Positions 52,477-63,555 are shown, counted from the stretch's first letter. The stretch: 64,000 nt of DNA from an uncultured Lysobacterales bacterium (GCA_937924405.1 CALDVW010000077.1:1-64000); one strand, 5' to 3'. Made by a program: numbers and translations. The notes: generated by a model not told the origin, from the sequence alone.

Positions 52477-54026
52477 GACTCTCTGTCCTTCCGCGAGCGA
52501 ACACGTTCAATGGCAGCCTCGATATTTTCCTGTTTATGCCGGGCGTCGCTTAGTGCCCGTTTCTTTTCTGCAATTCGATTTTTTCGATCGCGCTTCTGTC
52601 TTGCCAGTCGTTCCTCTCGTGCTTCGAATCTTTGCCTGGCAAGGCCCGCTCTTTCCTGATCCCTGGCCAGTATTTGAAGTTCGGTCTTGCCAAACCGGAA
52701 CCACTCCACCAGGGGTATATGGCTGGGACAGACAAAGTCACAACAGCCGCACTCAATGCAGTCAGCGAGGCCATACTCCTCAGCGTCCTCCCAAAGGCCA
52801 TTCCTGACAGACCAGTTCAATTGCTGAGGCAGCAAAATAGCCGGGCAAACCCGGGCACATTCCCCACACCTGATGCAAGGCATTTCAGCTTGCCGGGGAC
52901 GGATGTCCTCTTCTGTCAGGACGAGTATGCAATTGGCAGCCTTGATGACCGGGTTGCTGTCTGAGTTGAGAGAGTAGCCCATCATGGGCCCGCCAAGAAT
53001 CAGCCGGGCTGCCCCGGCTGCATAGCCACCGCACTGATCGACCAGGTTGGAAATCGGGGTCCCGATGGGCGCCAGCAGGTTGCGGGGCTGACGCACTCCG
53101 TTTCCCGTCACCGTCACGATTCGCTCTATCAGTGGTTTGCCTTCAGTCACCGCTCTGGCAACTGCCGTTGCGGTTGCCACGTTCTGACAGAGCAGGCCGA
53201 GGTCCGTTGGCCGGCCGCCCGACGGAACCTCGATGCCGGTCAGCACCTGGATTAACTGTTTTTCTCCACCTTCCGGATAAATCGTCGTGACTTTTACGAT
53301 CTCTATGGCGTTTGCGCCTGAGCGCTGAACCGCTTCGTTCAAAACCTGGTTCACGACGCCCATCTGATCTTCGATCGCAATCACGGTACGATCGGCGCCA
53401 ATGGCTTTCTGGAGAATGCGCGCGCCCAGGATGATGGAATCCGGATTTTCCCGCATCAACATCTCGTCGCAGCTGATATAGGGCTCGCATTCAGACCCGT
53501 TGAGGATCAATGTATGAATCCCGCGGTCATTGGCTTCATTCACCTTGTATCCGGTGGGAAATACGGCACCTCCCAATCCGACAATGCCTGATTCCCTTAT
53601 TTTCTGCCGGATTTCCTGCGGCGGTGCTTGCTCCCAGCCATTAATGGGCGCCAGGTCCCGCCAGCGATCCAGGCCGTCCGGCTTGATGACAATGCAGCGA
53701 CCTTCCGCCCCTGATGGGTGGCTGATCGGATGCTTTGCAATCGCCATGACCGTACCGGATGTCGGGGCATGGATACAGCCGCTGCCCAGGTCACTGAAAC
53801 AACCTATCTGGTCGCCCTTGAGGACTTTTTGCCCTGCGCTAACCGTGGCGTCCCCTTCCCGTCCTGTGTGCTGTAGCAGGGGAACAAAATAACGGGTGGC
53901 CAACGGTGCTTTCTCAACCGGGTTTTCACAGGATATTTTCTTGTTGTGGCGTAATCTCAGGCCACCGTGGAAATGGTGCAGGCGTTGTCCGGCGAGCCTG
54001 GCCTGGGCCGTTGGGTCGGGGTTCAT
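52473..54026 (-). CDS. rnfC: Rnf/Rsx electron transport complex subunit C
   Basis: A 517-aa NADH-binding subunit. GIVGLGGAVFPTGYK and LILNGSECEPYISCDE form the NADH/FMN site. Two [4Fe-4S] motifs follow, CIRCGECARVCP (near 373) and CIECGCCDFVCPS (near 412). The C-terminal tail of about 70 residues is strongly charged and probably helical. It is much shorter than the Ala-rich tail of enterobacterial RsxC. The start at 54026 shares one base with the rnfB stop (TGATG). An upstream frame is rejected because it would overlap rnfB. Confidence 0.94.
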   Translation of the reverse strand: MNPDPTAQARLAGQRLHHFHGGLRLRHNKKISCENPVEKAPLATRYFVPLLQHTGREGDATVSAGQKVLKGDQIGCFSDLGSGCIHAPTSGTVMAIAKHPISHPSGAEGRCIVIKPDGLDRWRDLAPINGWEQAPPQEIRQKIRESGIVGLGGAVFPTGYKVNEANDRGIHTLILNGSECEPYISCDEMLMRENPDSIILGARILQKAIGADRTVIAIEDQMGVVNQVLNEAVQRSGANAIEIVKVTTIYPEGGEKQLIQVLTGIEVPSGGRPTDLGLLCQNVATATAVARAVTEGKPLIERIVTVTGNGVRQPRNLLAPIGTPISNLVDQCGGYAAGAARLILGGPMMGYSLNSDSNPVIKAANCILVLTEEDIRPRQAEMPCIRCGECARVCPAILLPQQLNWSVRNGLWEDAEEYGLADCIECGCCDFVCPSHIPLVEWFRFGKTELQILARDQERAGLARQRFEAREERLARQKRDRKNRIAEKKRALSDARHKQENIEAAIERVRSRKDRES

Positions 54027-54547
54027 CAGGCAGGTCTCGGCCAGGACCATTGGTCCGGGGTGACAACCATTTCGATGCAATCAACCGGGCAGGGCGGCAG
54101 GCACAGGTCGCAGCCGGTGCACTCAGATTCGATAACAGTGTGCATTTGCCTGGTGGCGCCGAGTATCGCGTCCACCGGGCAGGCCTGGATGCAGAGTGTG
54201 CAACCGATACAGGTTTGCTCATCGATAAGCGCGACTGATCGGGGCTTTTCCTCACCGTTATCCGGATTGAGCGGTTTTGCTTCCACACCGAGCAAGCCGG
54301 CGAGTGCCTGGATTCCGGCCTCGCCCCCCGGTGGGCATTGGTTGATTCCCGCTGCGCCCGCAGCAATGGCCTCGGCGTATGGCCGGCAACCAGGGTAATC
54401 ACATTGTCCACATTGGGTTTGTGGAAGTATGGCGTCGATCTGATCTACTACGGGATCGGTTTCAACTCTGAATTTCCGTGCCGCCCAGCCCAGCCCCAGT
54501 CCGAACAGGCTTCCCAGGATGGTTATCAATAGGATCGCTGTCATCAC
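54026..54547 (-). CDS. rnfB: Rnf/Rsx electron transport complex subunit B
   Basis: A 173-aa ferredoxin-like subunit with one N-terminal helix and a four-Cys cluster domain ([10 protein letters not shown], then NQCPPGG). Two [4Fe-4S] motifs follow, [12 protein letters not shown] and [12 protein letters not shown]. It accepts electrons from ferredoxin or delivers them to it. It lies 8 bp downstream of rnfA. Confidence 0.95.
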   Translation of the reverse strand: MMTAILLITILGSLFGLGLGWAARKFRVETDPVVDQIDAILPQTQCGQCDYPGCRPYAEAIAAGAAGINQCPPGGEAGIQALAGLLGVEAKPLNPDNGEEKPRSVALIDEQTCIGCTLCIQACPVDAILGATRQMHTVIESECTGCDLCLPPCPVDCIEMVVTPDQWSWPRPA

Positions 54548-54555
54548 GACAATAT

Positions 54556-55137
54556 TCAGAGCCTGGCCAGGCCGGTAAAACCCATGAACGCCAGTGCCAT
54601 TAAACCGGCAGTGATCAGGCCGATGGGGGTCCCCCGGAAATGCAGGGGGACATCGGCATGCGCCATGCGTTCCCGCATTGCGGAAAACATGATCAGTACC
54701 AAGCCGAATCCTGTCGCGGCGCCAAAGCCATACAGAGCCGATTGCAAAAGGTTATGTTGCTCCTGAACATTGAGTAAGGCGACACCCAGCACCGCGCAGT
54801 TGCTGGTAATCAACGGCAGGAATATTCCGAGGATACGATACAGCAGGGGGCTGCTTTTTCGCATGACCATCTCGGTGAGCTGCACAACCGTGGCGATAAC
54901 GAGAATAAAACTGAGGGTGGATAAATATTCCAGGCCCAGTGGCTGGAGCAGGTATGCACTCAGAAGATAGCTGGTCATGGAGGAAAGAGTCAGCACGAAC
55001 ATCGTGGCCACCGACATGCCGATGGCGCCTTCAAGCTTGTTCGATACTCCCATGAAAGGACACAGTCCCAAAAAACGTACTAACACAAAATTGTTGGCCA
55101 GTACCGTGGATACCAGGATGAGAAAGTAACTTGTCAC
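54556..55137 (-). CDS. rnfA: Rnf/Rsx electron transport complex subunit A
   Basis: A 193-aa membrane subunit with six helices. [20 protein letters not shown] and [18 protein letters not shown] carry the paired cysteines of the intramembrane cluster shared with RnfE. The ATG overlaps the metG stop (ATGA), so metG and the rnf genes are coupled. Confidence 0.95.
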   Translation of the reverse strand: MTSYFLILVSTVLANNFVLVRFLGLCPFMGVSNKLEGAIGMSVATMFVLTLSSMTSYLLSAYLLQPLGLEYLSTLSFILVIATVVQLTEMVMRKSSPLLYRILGIFLPLITSNCAVLGVALLNVQEQHNLLQSALYGFGAATGFGLVLIMFSAMRERMAHADVPLHFRGTPIGLITAGLMALAFMGFTGLARL

Positions 55138-57167
55138 GTTACCCGCATACCCGGCGTTGCCCCATCGCCAGGTTCGAGAATGTAGAGGTCGGTGCCACCG
55201 GGACCCGCAGCCAGCACCATGCCTTCGGAGGTTCCGAAACGCATTTTCCGGGGCTTGAGGTTGGCGACCATCACCGTCAGCCGTCCTTCCAACTCAGCCG
55301 GATCGTATGCCGATTTGATGCCGGCGAATACGGTTCGCGTCTCCGATCCAATGTCCAGGGTCAGTTTCAGTAACTTGTTGGCCTCCGGTATGGATTCGGC
55401 CGCGACAATCCTTGCAATACGCAGGTCGACCTTGCTGAAGTCATCGATAGTGATTTCATCAGCCAGGGCCTCGATGGATGTTTTGGAATCCGCACCCTCT
55501 TCCGAATCCGCGGGCTGCAACGACTCCTTCGAGTCCTCGATGACCCGATTTACCTTGAGTGGATCGACCCGGGTCAGCAATGGCTGGAAGGCATTGATGG
55601 ATACGTCCAGCATGGGCATATCGATCGTTCGCCAGTCACTCACGTCCAGCCGCAGGAATGCCCCGGTCCGTTCCGCGGTAAACGGTAATACAGGCGCGAG
55701 ATACGTCATCAGCACGCGAAACAGGTTGATTCCCTGGGTGCATACATCGTGGACATGGGTTTCCCGGCCCTCCTCCTTGATCTGTTGCCAGGGTTTTTCT
55801 TCATCAATATATCGGTTGGCTTCATCGGCAAGAGTCATGATCCGCCGGATTGCAGATTGGTAATTACGCCCCTCAAAATCGGCCGCAATGTCAACGCGTG
55901 CAGATATGAAACTGTCATACAGGTCGGGCCGGGGGAGTGTGCCGGAAAGCTTTCCTTCGAAACGGCGTTGAATAAAGCCCGCGCAGCGGCTGGCGATATT
56001 GACCACCTTGCCCACCACGTCGGAATTCACCCGTTGCACAAAGTCCTCGAGATTCAGGTCGATATCGGCTGTTCCGGGTCCGAGCCTGGCGGCGAAGTAA
56101 TACCGGATATAGTCCGGATGGAGATGGTCCAGGTAAGTGCGCGCGCGAATGAAAGTGCCCCTTGATTTGGACATCTTTGCACCGTCCACGGTTAAAAAAC
56201 CGTGAGCATAGACGGCGGTAGGTGTTCTGAGCCCCGCTCCCATCAACATGGCCGGCCAGAACAACGTGTGAAAATACACAATATCCTTGCCGATGAAATG
56301 ATGAATTTCGGTGGTCGAGTCCTTATCCCACCAGGCATTGAAATCCAGGCCCTCGCGTTCACACAGTTCCCGGAAACTGGCCATGTAGCCCACGGGTGCG
56401 TCAACCCAGACATAGAAGTACTTGTCCTCTGTGCCGGGAATGCGGAAACCGAAATAGGGTGCGTCCCGGGATATGTCCCAGTCGCGCAGGCCATCGGTGA
56501 ACCACTCCTGCAACTTGTTCTGGATTTCCGGCTGAAGTGCTCCGGATGCCATCCAGTCTTTCAGAGCATCTTCAAAATCCACCAGGCGAACGAAATAATG
56601 TTCCGATTCCTTGATGATGGGCGCACTGCCGGTGACGGCTGAGCGCGGGTCGATCAGGTCGGTTGGTGAGTAGGTGCTGCCACAGGCCTCGCAGCTGTCT
56701 CCGTACTGGTCTTCCGTCCGGCACTTGGGGCAGGTACCGCGAATGAAGCGGTCCGGCAGGAACATGCCTTCTTCCTGATCATAGAGTTGATTGATATTAC
56801 GGCGCTCGATATAACCATTTTCATCCAGGCGCGTGTAAATTTTTTCCACCAGCTCCCGGTTGTAATCGCTGTGGGTCGAAGAATAGTTGTCAAAGCTGAT
56901 GCCGAAATCACGGAAATCCTTCTTGTGTTCCTCGTTCATCATATCGATGAGTTCTTCCGGTGATTTACCTTCTGCGCGGGCCCACAACATGACGGGTGTT
57001 CCATGAGCGTCATCCGCCCAGGCAAAATAGCATTCATGACCATTTGAACGTTGAAATCTGGCCCAGATGTCTGTCTGAATATATTCCAGCATATGGCCCA
57101 GGTGGATCGCCCCGTTAGCGTAGGGCAGGGCGCTGGTAACCAGGATTTGCCTGTTTTTGTCCGTCAT
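55134..57167 (-). CDS. metG: Methionyl-tRNA synthetase
   Basis: A 677-aa class I synthetase. HLGHM (near 21-25) is the HIGH motif and KMSKSRGT the KMSKS motif (near 334). A zinc knuckle, [18 protein letters not shown], follows the connecting region. The C-terminal Trbp111-like OB domain ([11 protein letters not shown] to the end) makes it the dimeric type. ATG 57167 follows GGCAGGA and fits the family start. It is divergent from mrp. Confidence 0.95.
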   Translation of the reverse strand: MTDKNRQILVTSALPYANGAIHLGHMLEYIQTDIWARFQRSNGHECYFAWADDAHGTPVMLWARAEGKSPEELIDMMNEEHKKDFRDFGISFDNYSSTHSDYNRELVEKIYTRLDENGYIERRNINQLYDQEEGMFLPDRFIRGTCPKCRTEDQYGDSCEACGSTYSPTDLIDPRSAVTGSAPIIKESEHYFVRLVDFEDALKDWMASGALQPEIQNKLQEWFTDGLRDWDISRDAPYFGFRIPGTEDKYFYVWVDAPVGYMASFRELCEREGLDFNAWWDKDSTTEIHHFIGKDIVYFHTLFWPAMLMGAGLRTPTAVYAHGFLTVDGAKMSKSRGTFIRARTYLDHLHPDYIRYYFAARLGPGTADIDLNLEDFVQRVNSDVVGKVVNIASRCAGFIQRRFEGKLSGTLPRPDLYDSFISARVDIAADFEGRNYQSAIRRIMTLADEANRYIDEEKPWQQIKEEGRETHVHDVCTQGINLFRVLMTYLAPVLPFTAERTGAFLRLDVSDWRTIDMPMLDVSINAFQPLLTRVDPLKVNRVIEDSKESLQPADSEEGADSKTSIEALADEITIDDFSKVDLRIARIVAAESIPEANKLLKLTLDIGSETRTVFAGIKSAYDPAELEGRLTVMVANLKPRKMRFGTSEGMVLAAGPGGTDLYILEPGDGATPGMRVT

Positions 57168-57308
57168 TTGTTCCTGCCTCTGTGAAGACCGCCCACGGTC
57201 ATTCGCGAATAATCGCAAATTATCTCATGACCACGGTTCCCGATCGAGAGAGAAAAAATATACAATGGGCCGCTTTATGAACCCAAAACCCTACAGGTCT
57301 TTATAAAC

Positions 57309-58397
57309 ATGGCAAATCTATCGGAACAATATGTACGAGACCTGCTTGCAGGTATCGAGGATTCTCATTCGGGGTCTGACCTGGTCAGCCTTGGCTGGCT
57401 TCGCGCCATCGGCATCGACGGCAACCGCGTTTCGGTTGAACTCAGGGCCGGCTATCCCATCGAAGGAATGCGTGAATCACTGGCCGAAAACATCACCCGC
57501 TCCCTGCAATCAGACCCGTGCATCGAGAAAGCCACGGTAAACCTCGATTGGAAAGTCGTCCCCCATGCTGTTCAGGGTGAATTGAAACCCCAGCCGCAAA
57601 TCAAGAACATCATCGCGGTAGCTTCCGGTAAAGGCGGCGTAGGAAAATCGTCCACATCGGTCAACCTCGCCCTGGCGCTGCGTGCGGACGGTGCCCGGGT
57701 CGGTGTCCTGGATGCGGATATTTACGGCCCAAGCATACCCCGCATGCTGGGCGTATCCGGAAATCCACAGACCGAAGGCAACCGGATAATACCTCAGCGC
57801 GCACACGGCTTGCAGGTGATGTCCATCGGGTTCATGGTGGAAGAAGATACGCCGATGATCTGGCGCGGCCCGATGGTGACATCGGCCCTGCAGCAGCTTT
57901 TGACTGAAACGAATTGGGAAGGGCTCGATTACCTGGTGGCCGATCTCCCCCCCGGGACCGGAGATATCCAGCTGACCCTGGCGCAGAAAGTGCCCGTAAG
58001 CGGTTGCGTGATTGTAACCACGCCGCAGGACATTGCCCTGGCGGACGCGCGCAAGGCGGTGCAGATGTTCCGCAAAATGGAAATGTCCGTTCTAGGTATC
58101 GTGGAAAACATGAGCACCCATATTTGCAGCCAGTGCGGTCACGAGGAATCGATCTTCGGTTCGGGGGGCGGCGACCGCATGGCTGAAGAGTACGAGGTTC
58201 CGCTGCTCGGTAAACTACCGCTCGCCCTAAGAATTCGTGAGGATCTCGATCGAGGCATGCCGACGGTGGTAAGCGATCCTGATTCCGCGTTAACGGCAAG
58301 TTACCGTGAGTTGGCACGTAACACGGCGGCCCGGTTGGCGATGACCCCCCGCAGCCTGGAACTGAATCTGCCGCAAATCAACATCCTTAACAGCTGA
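57309..58397 (+). CDS. mrp: Mrp/ApbC iron-sulfur cluster carrier ATPase
   Basis: A 362-aa protein with an N-terminal DUF59 (MIP18-like) domain and a P-loop NTPase domain. The deviant Walker A is [11 protein letters not shown] (106-116). The CxxC for cluster binding is in [10 protein letters not shown]. It carries [4Fe-4S] clusters to apo-enzymes, which suits the many iron-sulfur proteins in this window. dcd follows after 40 bp. Confidence 0.94.
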   Translation: MANLSEQYVRDLLAGIEDSHSGSDLVSLGWLRAIGIDGNRVSVELRAGYPIEGMRESLAENITRSLQSDPCIEKATVNLDWKVVPHAVQGELKPQPQIKNIIAVASGKGGVGKSSTSVNLALALRADGARVGVLDADIYGPSIPRMLGVSGNPQTEGNRIIPQRAHGLQVMSIGFMVEEDTPMIWRGPMVTSALQQLLTETNWEGLDYLVADLPPGTGDIQLTLAQKVPVSGCVIVTTPQDIALADARKAVQMFRKMEMSVLGIVENMSTHICSQCGHEESIFGSGGGDRMAEEYEVPLLGKLPLALRIREDLDRGMPTVVSDPDSALTASYRELARNTAARLAMTPRSLELNLPQINILNS

Positions 58398-58437
58398 ACC
58401 AGACACAGAGCATTCAGACAATCCCGGGAAAACCAAA

Positions 58438-59007
58438 TTGAGCATTAAATCTGATCGCTGGATTCGCCGGATGGCCGAATCCCATCAAATGATCGAACCG
58501 TTCGAATCCGGTCAAGTGCGAACCTGTAAAAATGGCGAACGCAGTATTTCGTATGGGACTTCCAGTTATGGCTATGACGTCCGCTGCGCCCGCGATTTCA
58601 AGATCTTTACCAACATTAATTCCGCTATCGTTGATCCGAAGCGTTTCGATGAAAACAGTTTTGTCGATTTTAGCGGAGACGTTTGTATCATTCCGCCCAA
58701 CTCCTTCGCCCTGGCACATACGATTGAGTATTTCCGCATACCGCGGAACGTGTTGACGATCTGCCTTGGAAAATCGACCTATGCACGCTGCGGCATCATC
58801 GTCAACGTCACCCCGCTGGAGCCGGAATGGGAAGGCCATGTAACGCTTGAGTTTTCAAATACGACGCCGCTTCCAGCGAGAATTTATGCCAATGAGGGCG
58901 TGGCCCAGTTTCTGTTTTTCGAATCTGATGAAGTTTGCGAGCAGTCCTACGCAGACCGTGCCGGTAAATACCAGGGCCAGACTGGAGTTACCCTGCCCAA
59001 GGCCTAG
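58438..59007 (+). CDS. dcd: dCTP deaminase
   Basis: A 189-aa dUTPase-fold enzyme that deaminates dCTP to d[39 protein letters not shown] and the C-terminal [18 protein letters not shown] are diagnostic. It starts at TTG 58438 ([13 protein letters not shown], the usual opening). No better ATG fits. Convergent with degS. Confidence 0.95.
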   Translation: MSIKSDRWIRRMAESHQMIEPFESGQVRTCKNGERSISYGTSSYGYDVRCARDFKIFTNINSAIVDPKRFDENSFVDFSGDVCIIPPNSFALAHTIEYFRIPRNVLTICLGKSTYARCGIIVNVTPLEPEWEGHVTLEFSNTTPLPARIYANEGVAQFLFFESDEVCEQSYADRAGKYQGQTGVTLPKA

Positions 59008-59018
59008 ATTGCCCCGGC

Positions 59019-60113
59019 CTACTGGATCGGCGGTTGCTGAATCAGGGTTGCATACGTTTCGAACGTCTCATCCCCGCGCGAAACCTGGATTTCAACCTGG
59101 TTGCCGGGTTGGCGCTGGGAAACGGCCAGCAGAAACTGATTGGCATCTACCACCGGCTCTCCGTCCAGTCTCAGAATCACATCCCCCTGCCGAATGCCTG
59201 CGTCCCAGGCTGGCCCTCCGGAAGCAACTTCCCGTACGCTGATACCGCGCCGGGCCAGGCTGCCGTCACCCACCGGAGACGGGCGTATGTCACTGAAGAT
59301 TGCCCCCAGCCAGCCACGCTGCACTGATCCGGACCCGATAATTTGCTGCATCACATTTCTGGCCAATCCGATCGGAATGGCAAAACCGATATTCTGGGCC
59401 CCCCCGCGGGAATCGAGGTTACGGGTGTTGATGCCGATTACATCCCCGCGAGCATTGATCAGCGGCCCGCCGCTGTTTCCGGAATTTATGGCTGCATCGG
59501 TCTGGATGAAGTCCTGAAACAGTAACGACCCGAGATCATTTCTACCGGTCGCGCTGACGATACCCATGGTAACGGTATGGCTCAAACCCAATGCGTTGCC
59601 GATGGCCAGGACGACGTCACCCACCCGCACTTGCGGGTTCTCAGCGATAGGAGCCACTGGCAATTCTGAGAGATCGATCTTGAGGACTGCCAGATCGGTC
59701 GCGGGGTCAGAGCCTACAATGCGTGCGGGGACCACTCTTCCATCCCATAAAAATATCTGGATTCCCTGGACCCGATTGATCACGTGATGGTTGGTCAGGA
59801 TATACCCATCATCACTGAGTAGAACCCCCGAAGCCACATCCAGCCGTTGCCTCATCCGGTAAAGGGCATTGGATTTCGCTGATTGCTCAATCTGGGTTGA
59901 CCTGGTTGTGATACTGACGACCGCCGGTGCTGTTCGGTTTACTGCTTCGGCATACGAAACCGGGATTGATTCTGCAGGCGGTGGGGCTGGATCTTCCTGC
60001 CTGGCCAGGCGCTCTGACAGCGATGGCCATAAGTAAACGAGCACAAAAGCCAGCGCCAGCCCTGCAATTGCCGCTTTGGCGAGAAAGCCCAATAATTCGA
60101 TTGCTTTCGACAT
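59019..60113 (-). CDS. degS: Membrane-anchored DegS/AlgW-type serine protease
   Basis: A 364-aa periplasmic trypsin-like protease with one N-terminal helix (about 12-30) and a single PDZ domain (about 255-355). The catalytic triad is His110 (TNHHVI), Asp140 (TDLAVL) and Ser214 (GNSGG). One PDZ domain and the membrane anchor point to DegS/AlgW, which starts RseA-type anti-sigma cleavage in envelope stress. Its place beside petABC and sspAB is the usual one in Pseudomonas-like genomes. Confidence 0.9.
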   Translation of the reverse strand: MSKAIELLGFLAKAAIAGLALAFVLVYLWPSLSERLARQEDPAPPPAESIPVSYAEAVNRTAPAVVSITTRSTQIEQSAKSNALYRMRQRLDVASGVLLSDDGYILTNHHVINRVQGIQIFLWDGRVVPARIVGSDPATDLAVLKIDLSELPVAPIAENPQVRVGDVVLAIGNALGLSHTVTMGIVSATGRNDLGSLLFQDFIQTDAAINSGNSGGPLINARGDVIGINTRNLDSRGGAQNIGFAIPIGLARNVMQQIIGSGSVQRGWLGAIFSDIRPSPVGDGSLARRGISVREVASGGPAWDAGIRQGDVILRLDGEPVVDANQFLLAVSQRQPGNQVEIQVSRGDETFETYATLIQQPPIQ

Positions 60114-60137
60114 TTGTCCATTCTATCGGTAAATTCA

Positions 60138-60165
60138 TTGTTTCACATGGCACGTTTCCTATAAA
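60138..60165 (+). promoter_or_regulatory. Promoter of petABC
   Basis: TTGTTT (60138-60143) and TATAAA (60160-60165) are 16 bp apart. The leader to petA is about 130 bases. The region is shared with the divergent degS gene. Confidence 0.5.
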
Positions 60166-60299
60166 ATAGGCCTTTTGCAATGGTCAGGGTCTGGTACAGG
60201 ATGGGTTTCCCGCAACAGGCGACCTATCGTCACAGCCCAAAGCCCGGGTAATTCTAAACAAACAGTCCCTGCAGGGGTCTTATCCAGCTGGAGAAACAG

Positions 60300-60896
60300 A
60301 TGCCAACTGATGGCGTGAACAAGAAAAGGCGCCGGTTTCTCGTCGCCACAACTTCGGTCGTGGGCGCGGTAGGTGCGGGTTTTGTCGCTGTCCCATTCAT
60401 CAAGTCCTGGAAGCCCAGCGCCCGGGCTCAGGCGGTGGGTGCGCCTGTTCAAGTCACGCTGGACGGCCTGGAACCGGGCCAGATCCTCAAGGTGCAGTGG
60501 CGCGGGCAGACCATCGGGATTTTGCGCAGGACGCGGGAGACCCTGGATTTGCTGCCAGAAATTGACGCAGACCTGCGGGATCCGGAATCGCAGGAGTCAG
60601 AGCAGCCCTCTTTTGCCCTGAATGAAGCTCGTGCTCTGAAAGAAGAATACCTCGTGGTTAACATGCATTGCACTCACCTTGGTTGTGTTCCGCAGGTGTT
60701 GCCGCAGGTTGGCGCCCAGCCATTCGAAGAAAACTGGAAAGGCGGGTTCTTCTGCCCCTGTCATAAATCCAAATTCGACCTGGCGGGTCGGGTATACAAA
60801 GGTGTTCCTGCTCCAACAAATCTGACAATTCCCCCATACAGTTTCATCGATGACACCACCCTGGTCATCGGCGTTAATCCCGAAGGAGCCGCATGA
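60300..60896 (+). CDS. petA: Cytochrome bc1 Rieske iron-sulfur subunit
   Basis: A 198-aa Rieske protein with an N-terminal twin-Arg-type signal anchor (KKRRRFLVATTSVVG, about 8-22) and the [2Fe-2S] ligands C124, H126 (CTHLGC) and C152, H155 (CPCHKS). C129 and C154 form the disulfide. It carries electrons from quinol to cytochrome c1. GGAG precedes ATG 60300. The stop overlaps petB (ATGA). Confidence 0.95.
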   Translation: MPTDGVNKKRRRFLVATTSVVGAVGAGFVAVPFIKSWKPSARAQAVGAPVQVTLDGLEPGQILKVQWRGQTIGILRRTRETLDLLPEIDADLRDPESQESEQPSFALNEARALKEEYLVVNMHCTHLGCVPQVLPQVGAQPFEENWKGGFFCPCHKSKFDLAGRVYKGVPAPTNLTIPPYSFIDDTTLVIGVNPEGAA

Positions 60897-62140
60897 TGGC
60901 CAAACCAGCCAGTAATCTCGCACGGCGCGCTGACGCACTCTGGAACTGGGTCGATACGCGGTTGCCTGTCTCGGCTTTCTGGAAAGCAACAATGACGGGC
61001 TATCAAGCCCCCAAGAACTTCAATTTCTGGTACTACATGGGGTCGCTGGCATTGCTTGTGCTGGTGATTCAGATACTCTCCGGTATCTTCCTCACCATGC
61101 ACTATAAGCCTTCAGCCGATCTGGCCTTCGCCTCAGTCGAGTACATCATGCGAGACGTGGAATGGGGCTGGTTTATCCGATATCTGCACTCTACTGGTGC
61201 TTCGTTCTTCTTTATCCTGGTGTACCTGCACATGTTTCGCAGCCTGCTGTACGGTTCGCACCGCTCACCCCGTGAACTGGTTTGGATATTCGGAATGCTG
61301 ATTTACCTGGCGCTGATGGCCGAAGCTTTCATGGGTTATGTTCTTCCATGGGGTCAGATGTCTTACTGGGGTGCCCAGGTAATTATTAATCTGTTCGGCG
61401 CCATTCCCACTATCGGTGAGCCACTGACCGAATGGATCAGGGGCGACTTCTTCATTTCAGACGCGACGCTTAACCGTTTCTTCGCTTTGCACGTCATAGC
61501 GCTGCCGCTTGCTCTGCTGGGCCTGGTCCTGATGCACCTGGTCGCCTTGAGGGAAAACGGCTCAAATAATCCGGACGGCATTGAAATCAAGGCTAACAAA
61601 GACGAAAACGGCCTGCCGGTAGATGGAATTCCGTTCCACCCCTATTACACGGTCAAGGACATCTTCGGTGTTGCCATGTTCTTGCTGTTGTTCGCTTTCA
61701 TCCTGTTTTTCTGGCCGGAAGCAGGCGGCCTTTTCCTGGAACATGATAACTTCATCCCGGCGAATCCCCTGGTCACGCCTGAGCATATCAAGCCGGTCTG
61801 GTATTTCACGCCTTACTACGCGATTCTCAAGGCCGTGCCGGACAAGCTGATGGGGGTCATCCTGATGGGGTTGTCCGTGGTGGTCCTCTTCTTCCTGCCC
61901 TGGCTGGACCGTTCGCCGGTCAAGTCAATCAGGTACAAGGGGCTTTGGTACAAAATCATGGTTGGTGTCTTTGCAGTCGCCTTTGTGCGTCTTGGCATGC
62001 TTGGCATGTCGGAAGGAACACCGGCTCAGACCATAGAAATGCGGGTCTGGACTTTTGTTTATTTTGCATTTTTCATCCTGTTATATTTCCTGAGCCCAGG
62101 CGGCAAAACCAAGCCGCTACCAGAGAGGTTGACACACTGA
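60893..62140 (+). CDS. petB: Cytochrome bc1 cytochrome b subunit
   Basis: A 415-aa eight-helix cytochrome b. Heme-ligand His pairs lie in YLHSTGASFFFILVYLHMFR and LHVIALPLALLGLVLMHLVA. GYVLPWGQMSYWGAQVI forms the quinol (Qo) site, and PEHIKPVWYFTPYYAIL carries the Qo loop in a P-x-x-x-x-P-x-W form. A second ATG at 60896 is possible. The stop shares a base with petC. Confidence 0.96.
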   Translation: MMAKPASNLARRADALWNWVDTRLPVSAFWKATMTGYQAPKNFNFWYYMGSLALLVLVIQILSGIFLTMHYKPSADLAFASVEYIMRDVEWGWFIRYLHSTGASFFFILVYLHMFRSLLYGSHRSPRELVWIFGMLIYLALMAEAFMGYVLPWGQMSYWGAQVIINLFGAIPTIGEPLTEWIRGDFFISDATLNRFFALHVIALPLALLGLVLMHLVALRENGSNNPDGIEIKANKDENGLPVDGIPFHPYYTVKDIFGVAMFLLLFAFILFFWPEAGGLFLEHDNFIPANPLVTPEHIKPVWYFTPYYAILKAVPDKLMGVILMGLSVVVLFFLPWLDRSPVKSIRYKGLWYKIMVGVFAVAFVRLGMLGMSEGTPAQTIEMRVWTFVYFAFFILLYFLSPGGKTKPLPERLTH

Positions 62141-62871
62141 TGAATACAAAACCTTTCTCAACCGTATTGGGCCTGGTTGCGTTGCTCACATTTGCTGCAC
62201 CTGCGTTTTCCGCCGGGGGCGGGGCTCTTCAGCACGCGGATGTCAACATTCGCGATATTGCCGCCATCCAGCGAGGAGCCAAGCTGTTCGTCAACTATTG
62301 TTTCTCCTGTCACAGCGCGAGCTTCATGCGTTATAACCGCCTCGCTGAAGATCTCAACCTGGATGAAGATCTCGTTATGGAAAACCTGGTTTTTGCTGAT
62401 GTCAAAATCGGAGAAACCATGGAAATCGCGATGCGCCCCGATGACGCAGGAAACTGGTTGGGCAAAGTGCCGCCCGATCTGTCGCTGGCTTCCCGGTCGC
62501 GTGGCGCGGACTGGCTGTACACTTACCTGTTGACTTTTTACCAGGATGAATCTGGTGGCTGGAACAACCAGCTGCTGGAGAATGCTTCCATGCCGAATGT
62601 GTTTTGGCAACTGCAGGGAATCCAAAAACCGGTTTATGCAACGCATGATGGTCACGAAGTCATTGATCACCTGACCCTTGCTGAACCGGGATTGCAGTCG
62701 CCCGAGGAATTCGAGAGCTCTGTTCGCGACCTCGTGACATTCATGGAATACCTGGGCGAACCGGCAAAAGTTAAACGCAAGAACATTGGTGTCTGGGTTC
62801 TGCTGTTCCTGGCTCTGTTCGCCTTGGTCAGCTATGCGCTCAAGGCGGAATACTGGCGGGACGTACACTGA
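62140..62871 (+). CDS. petC: Cytochrome bc1 cytochrome c1 subunit
   Basis: A 243-aa cytochrome c1 with a signal peptide (to about residue 23, PAFSA), the heme c site FSCHS preceded by NYC (CFSCH, near 45-49), the conserved MRYNRLAEDL and NWLGKVPPDLS, and a C-terminal anchor helix (WVLLFLALFALVSYAL). ATG 62140 overlaps the petB stop. The longer frame upstream lies inside petB and is rejected. Confidence 0.95.
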   Translation: MNTKPFSTVLGLVALLTFAAPAFSAGGGALQHADVNIRDIAAIQRGAKLFVNYCFSCHSASFMRYNRLAEDLNLDEDLVMENLVFADVKIGETMEIAMRPDDAGNWLGKVPPDLSLASRSRGADWLYTYLLTFYQDESGGWNNQLLENASMPNVFWQLQGIQKPVYATHDGHEVIDHLTLAEPGLQSPEEFESSVRDLVTFMEYLGEPAKVKRKNIGVWVLLFLALFALVSYALKAEYWRDVH

Positions 62872-62907
62872 GTACGGCTGCTTTAATGATTAAATTAGGA
62901 GAATAGA

Positions 62908-63543
62908 GTGGCTGTTTCAGTTCGCGGTCGGTCGACCATGGCTTTGTACTCATCGGAGACGTCCCTGGATTGCCATAGGGTGAGGTTCGTTCTCGCCGAG
63001 AAAGGCATCAATGTAGATATTGTCAACGTGACGGTGGATGAGTCCGCTGCTGCAGACCTGGCTGAGCTCAATCCGTACAACCGCGCGCCAACCCTGGTTG
63101 ACCGCGACCTGGTGCTTTACGATGCCGGGGTAATTAATGATTATCTCGATGAGCGATATCCGCATCCACCTTTGATGCCGGTTGATCCGGTTTCGCGAGC
63201 CCAGTTAAGGCTGGTTCATTTCCGCGTCCTGAAAGACTGGTATTCCCTGGCGCATGAGATTGAAAGTACAACGGGTAAAGCAAGGGAACAGGCTGGCAAG
63301 CAGTTGAAAGAGGGAATTATTGCTGCCAACGAATTATTCCGGATGTCGGATTATGTTCTCGCTGATGAGTTAAGCCTTGTGGATTGTACGCTTGGGCCGC
63401 TCATGTGGCGCCTCCCGCATTACGGCGTGAAACTCGGTAAGCCGGGTGCATCGGTTGATGCCTATGCACATCGCATTTTTTCAAGGGCTTCATTCAAGAG
63501 TAGCCTGACCCAGGCAGAGCGTGATCTGATCCTGGACGTCTGA
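62908..63543 (+). CDS. sspA: Stringent starvation protein A
   Basis: A 211-aa GST-fold regulator that binds RNA polymerase under starvation. The family stretches LYSSETSLDCHRVRFVLAEKG and LNPYNRAPTLVDRDLVLYD are clear. It starts at GTG 62908 with AGGAG at the right distance. sspB follows after 12 bp, and the pair follows petABC, the common arrangement. Confidence 0.94.
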   Translation: MAVSVRGRSTMALYSSETSLDCHRVRFVLAEKGINVDIVNVTVDESAAADLAELNPYNRAPTLVDRDLVLYDAGVINDYLDERYPHPPLMPVDPVSRAQLRLVHFRVLKDWYSLAHEIESTTGKAREQAGKQLKEGIIAANELFRMSDYVLADELSLVDCTLGPLMWRLPHYGVKLGKPGASVDAYAHRIFSRASFKSSLTQAERDLILDV

Positions 63544-63555
63544 GCGGGTCTGGCC

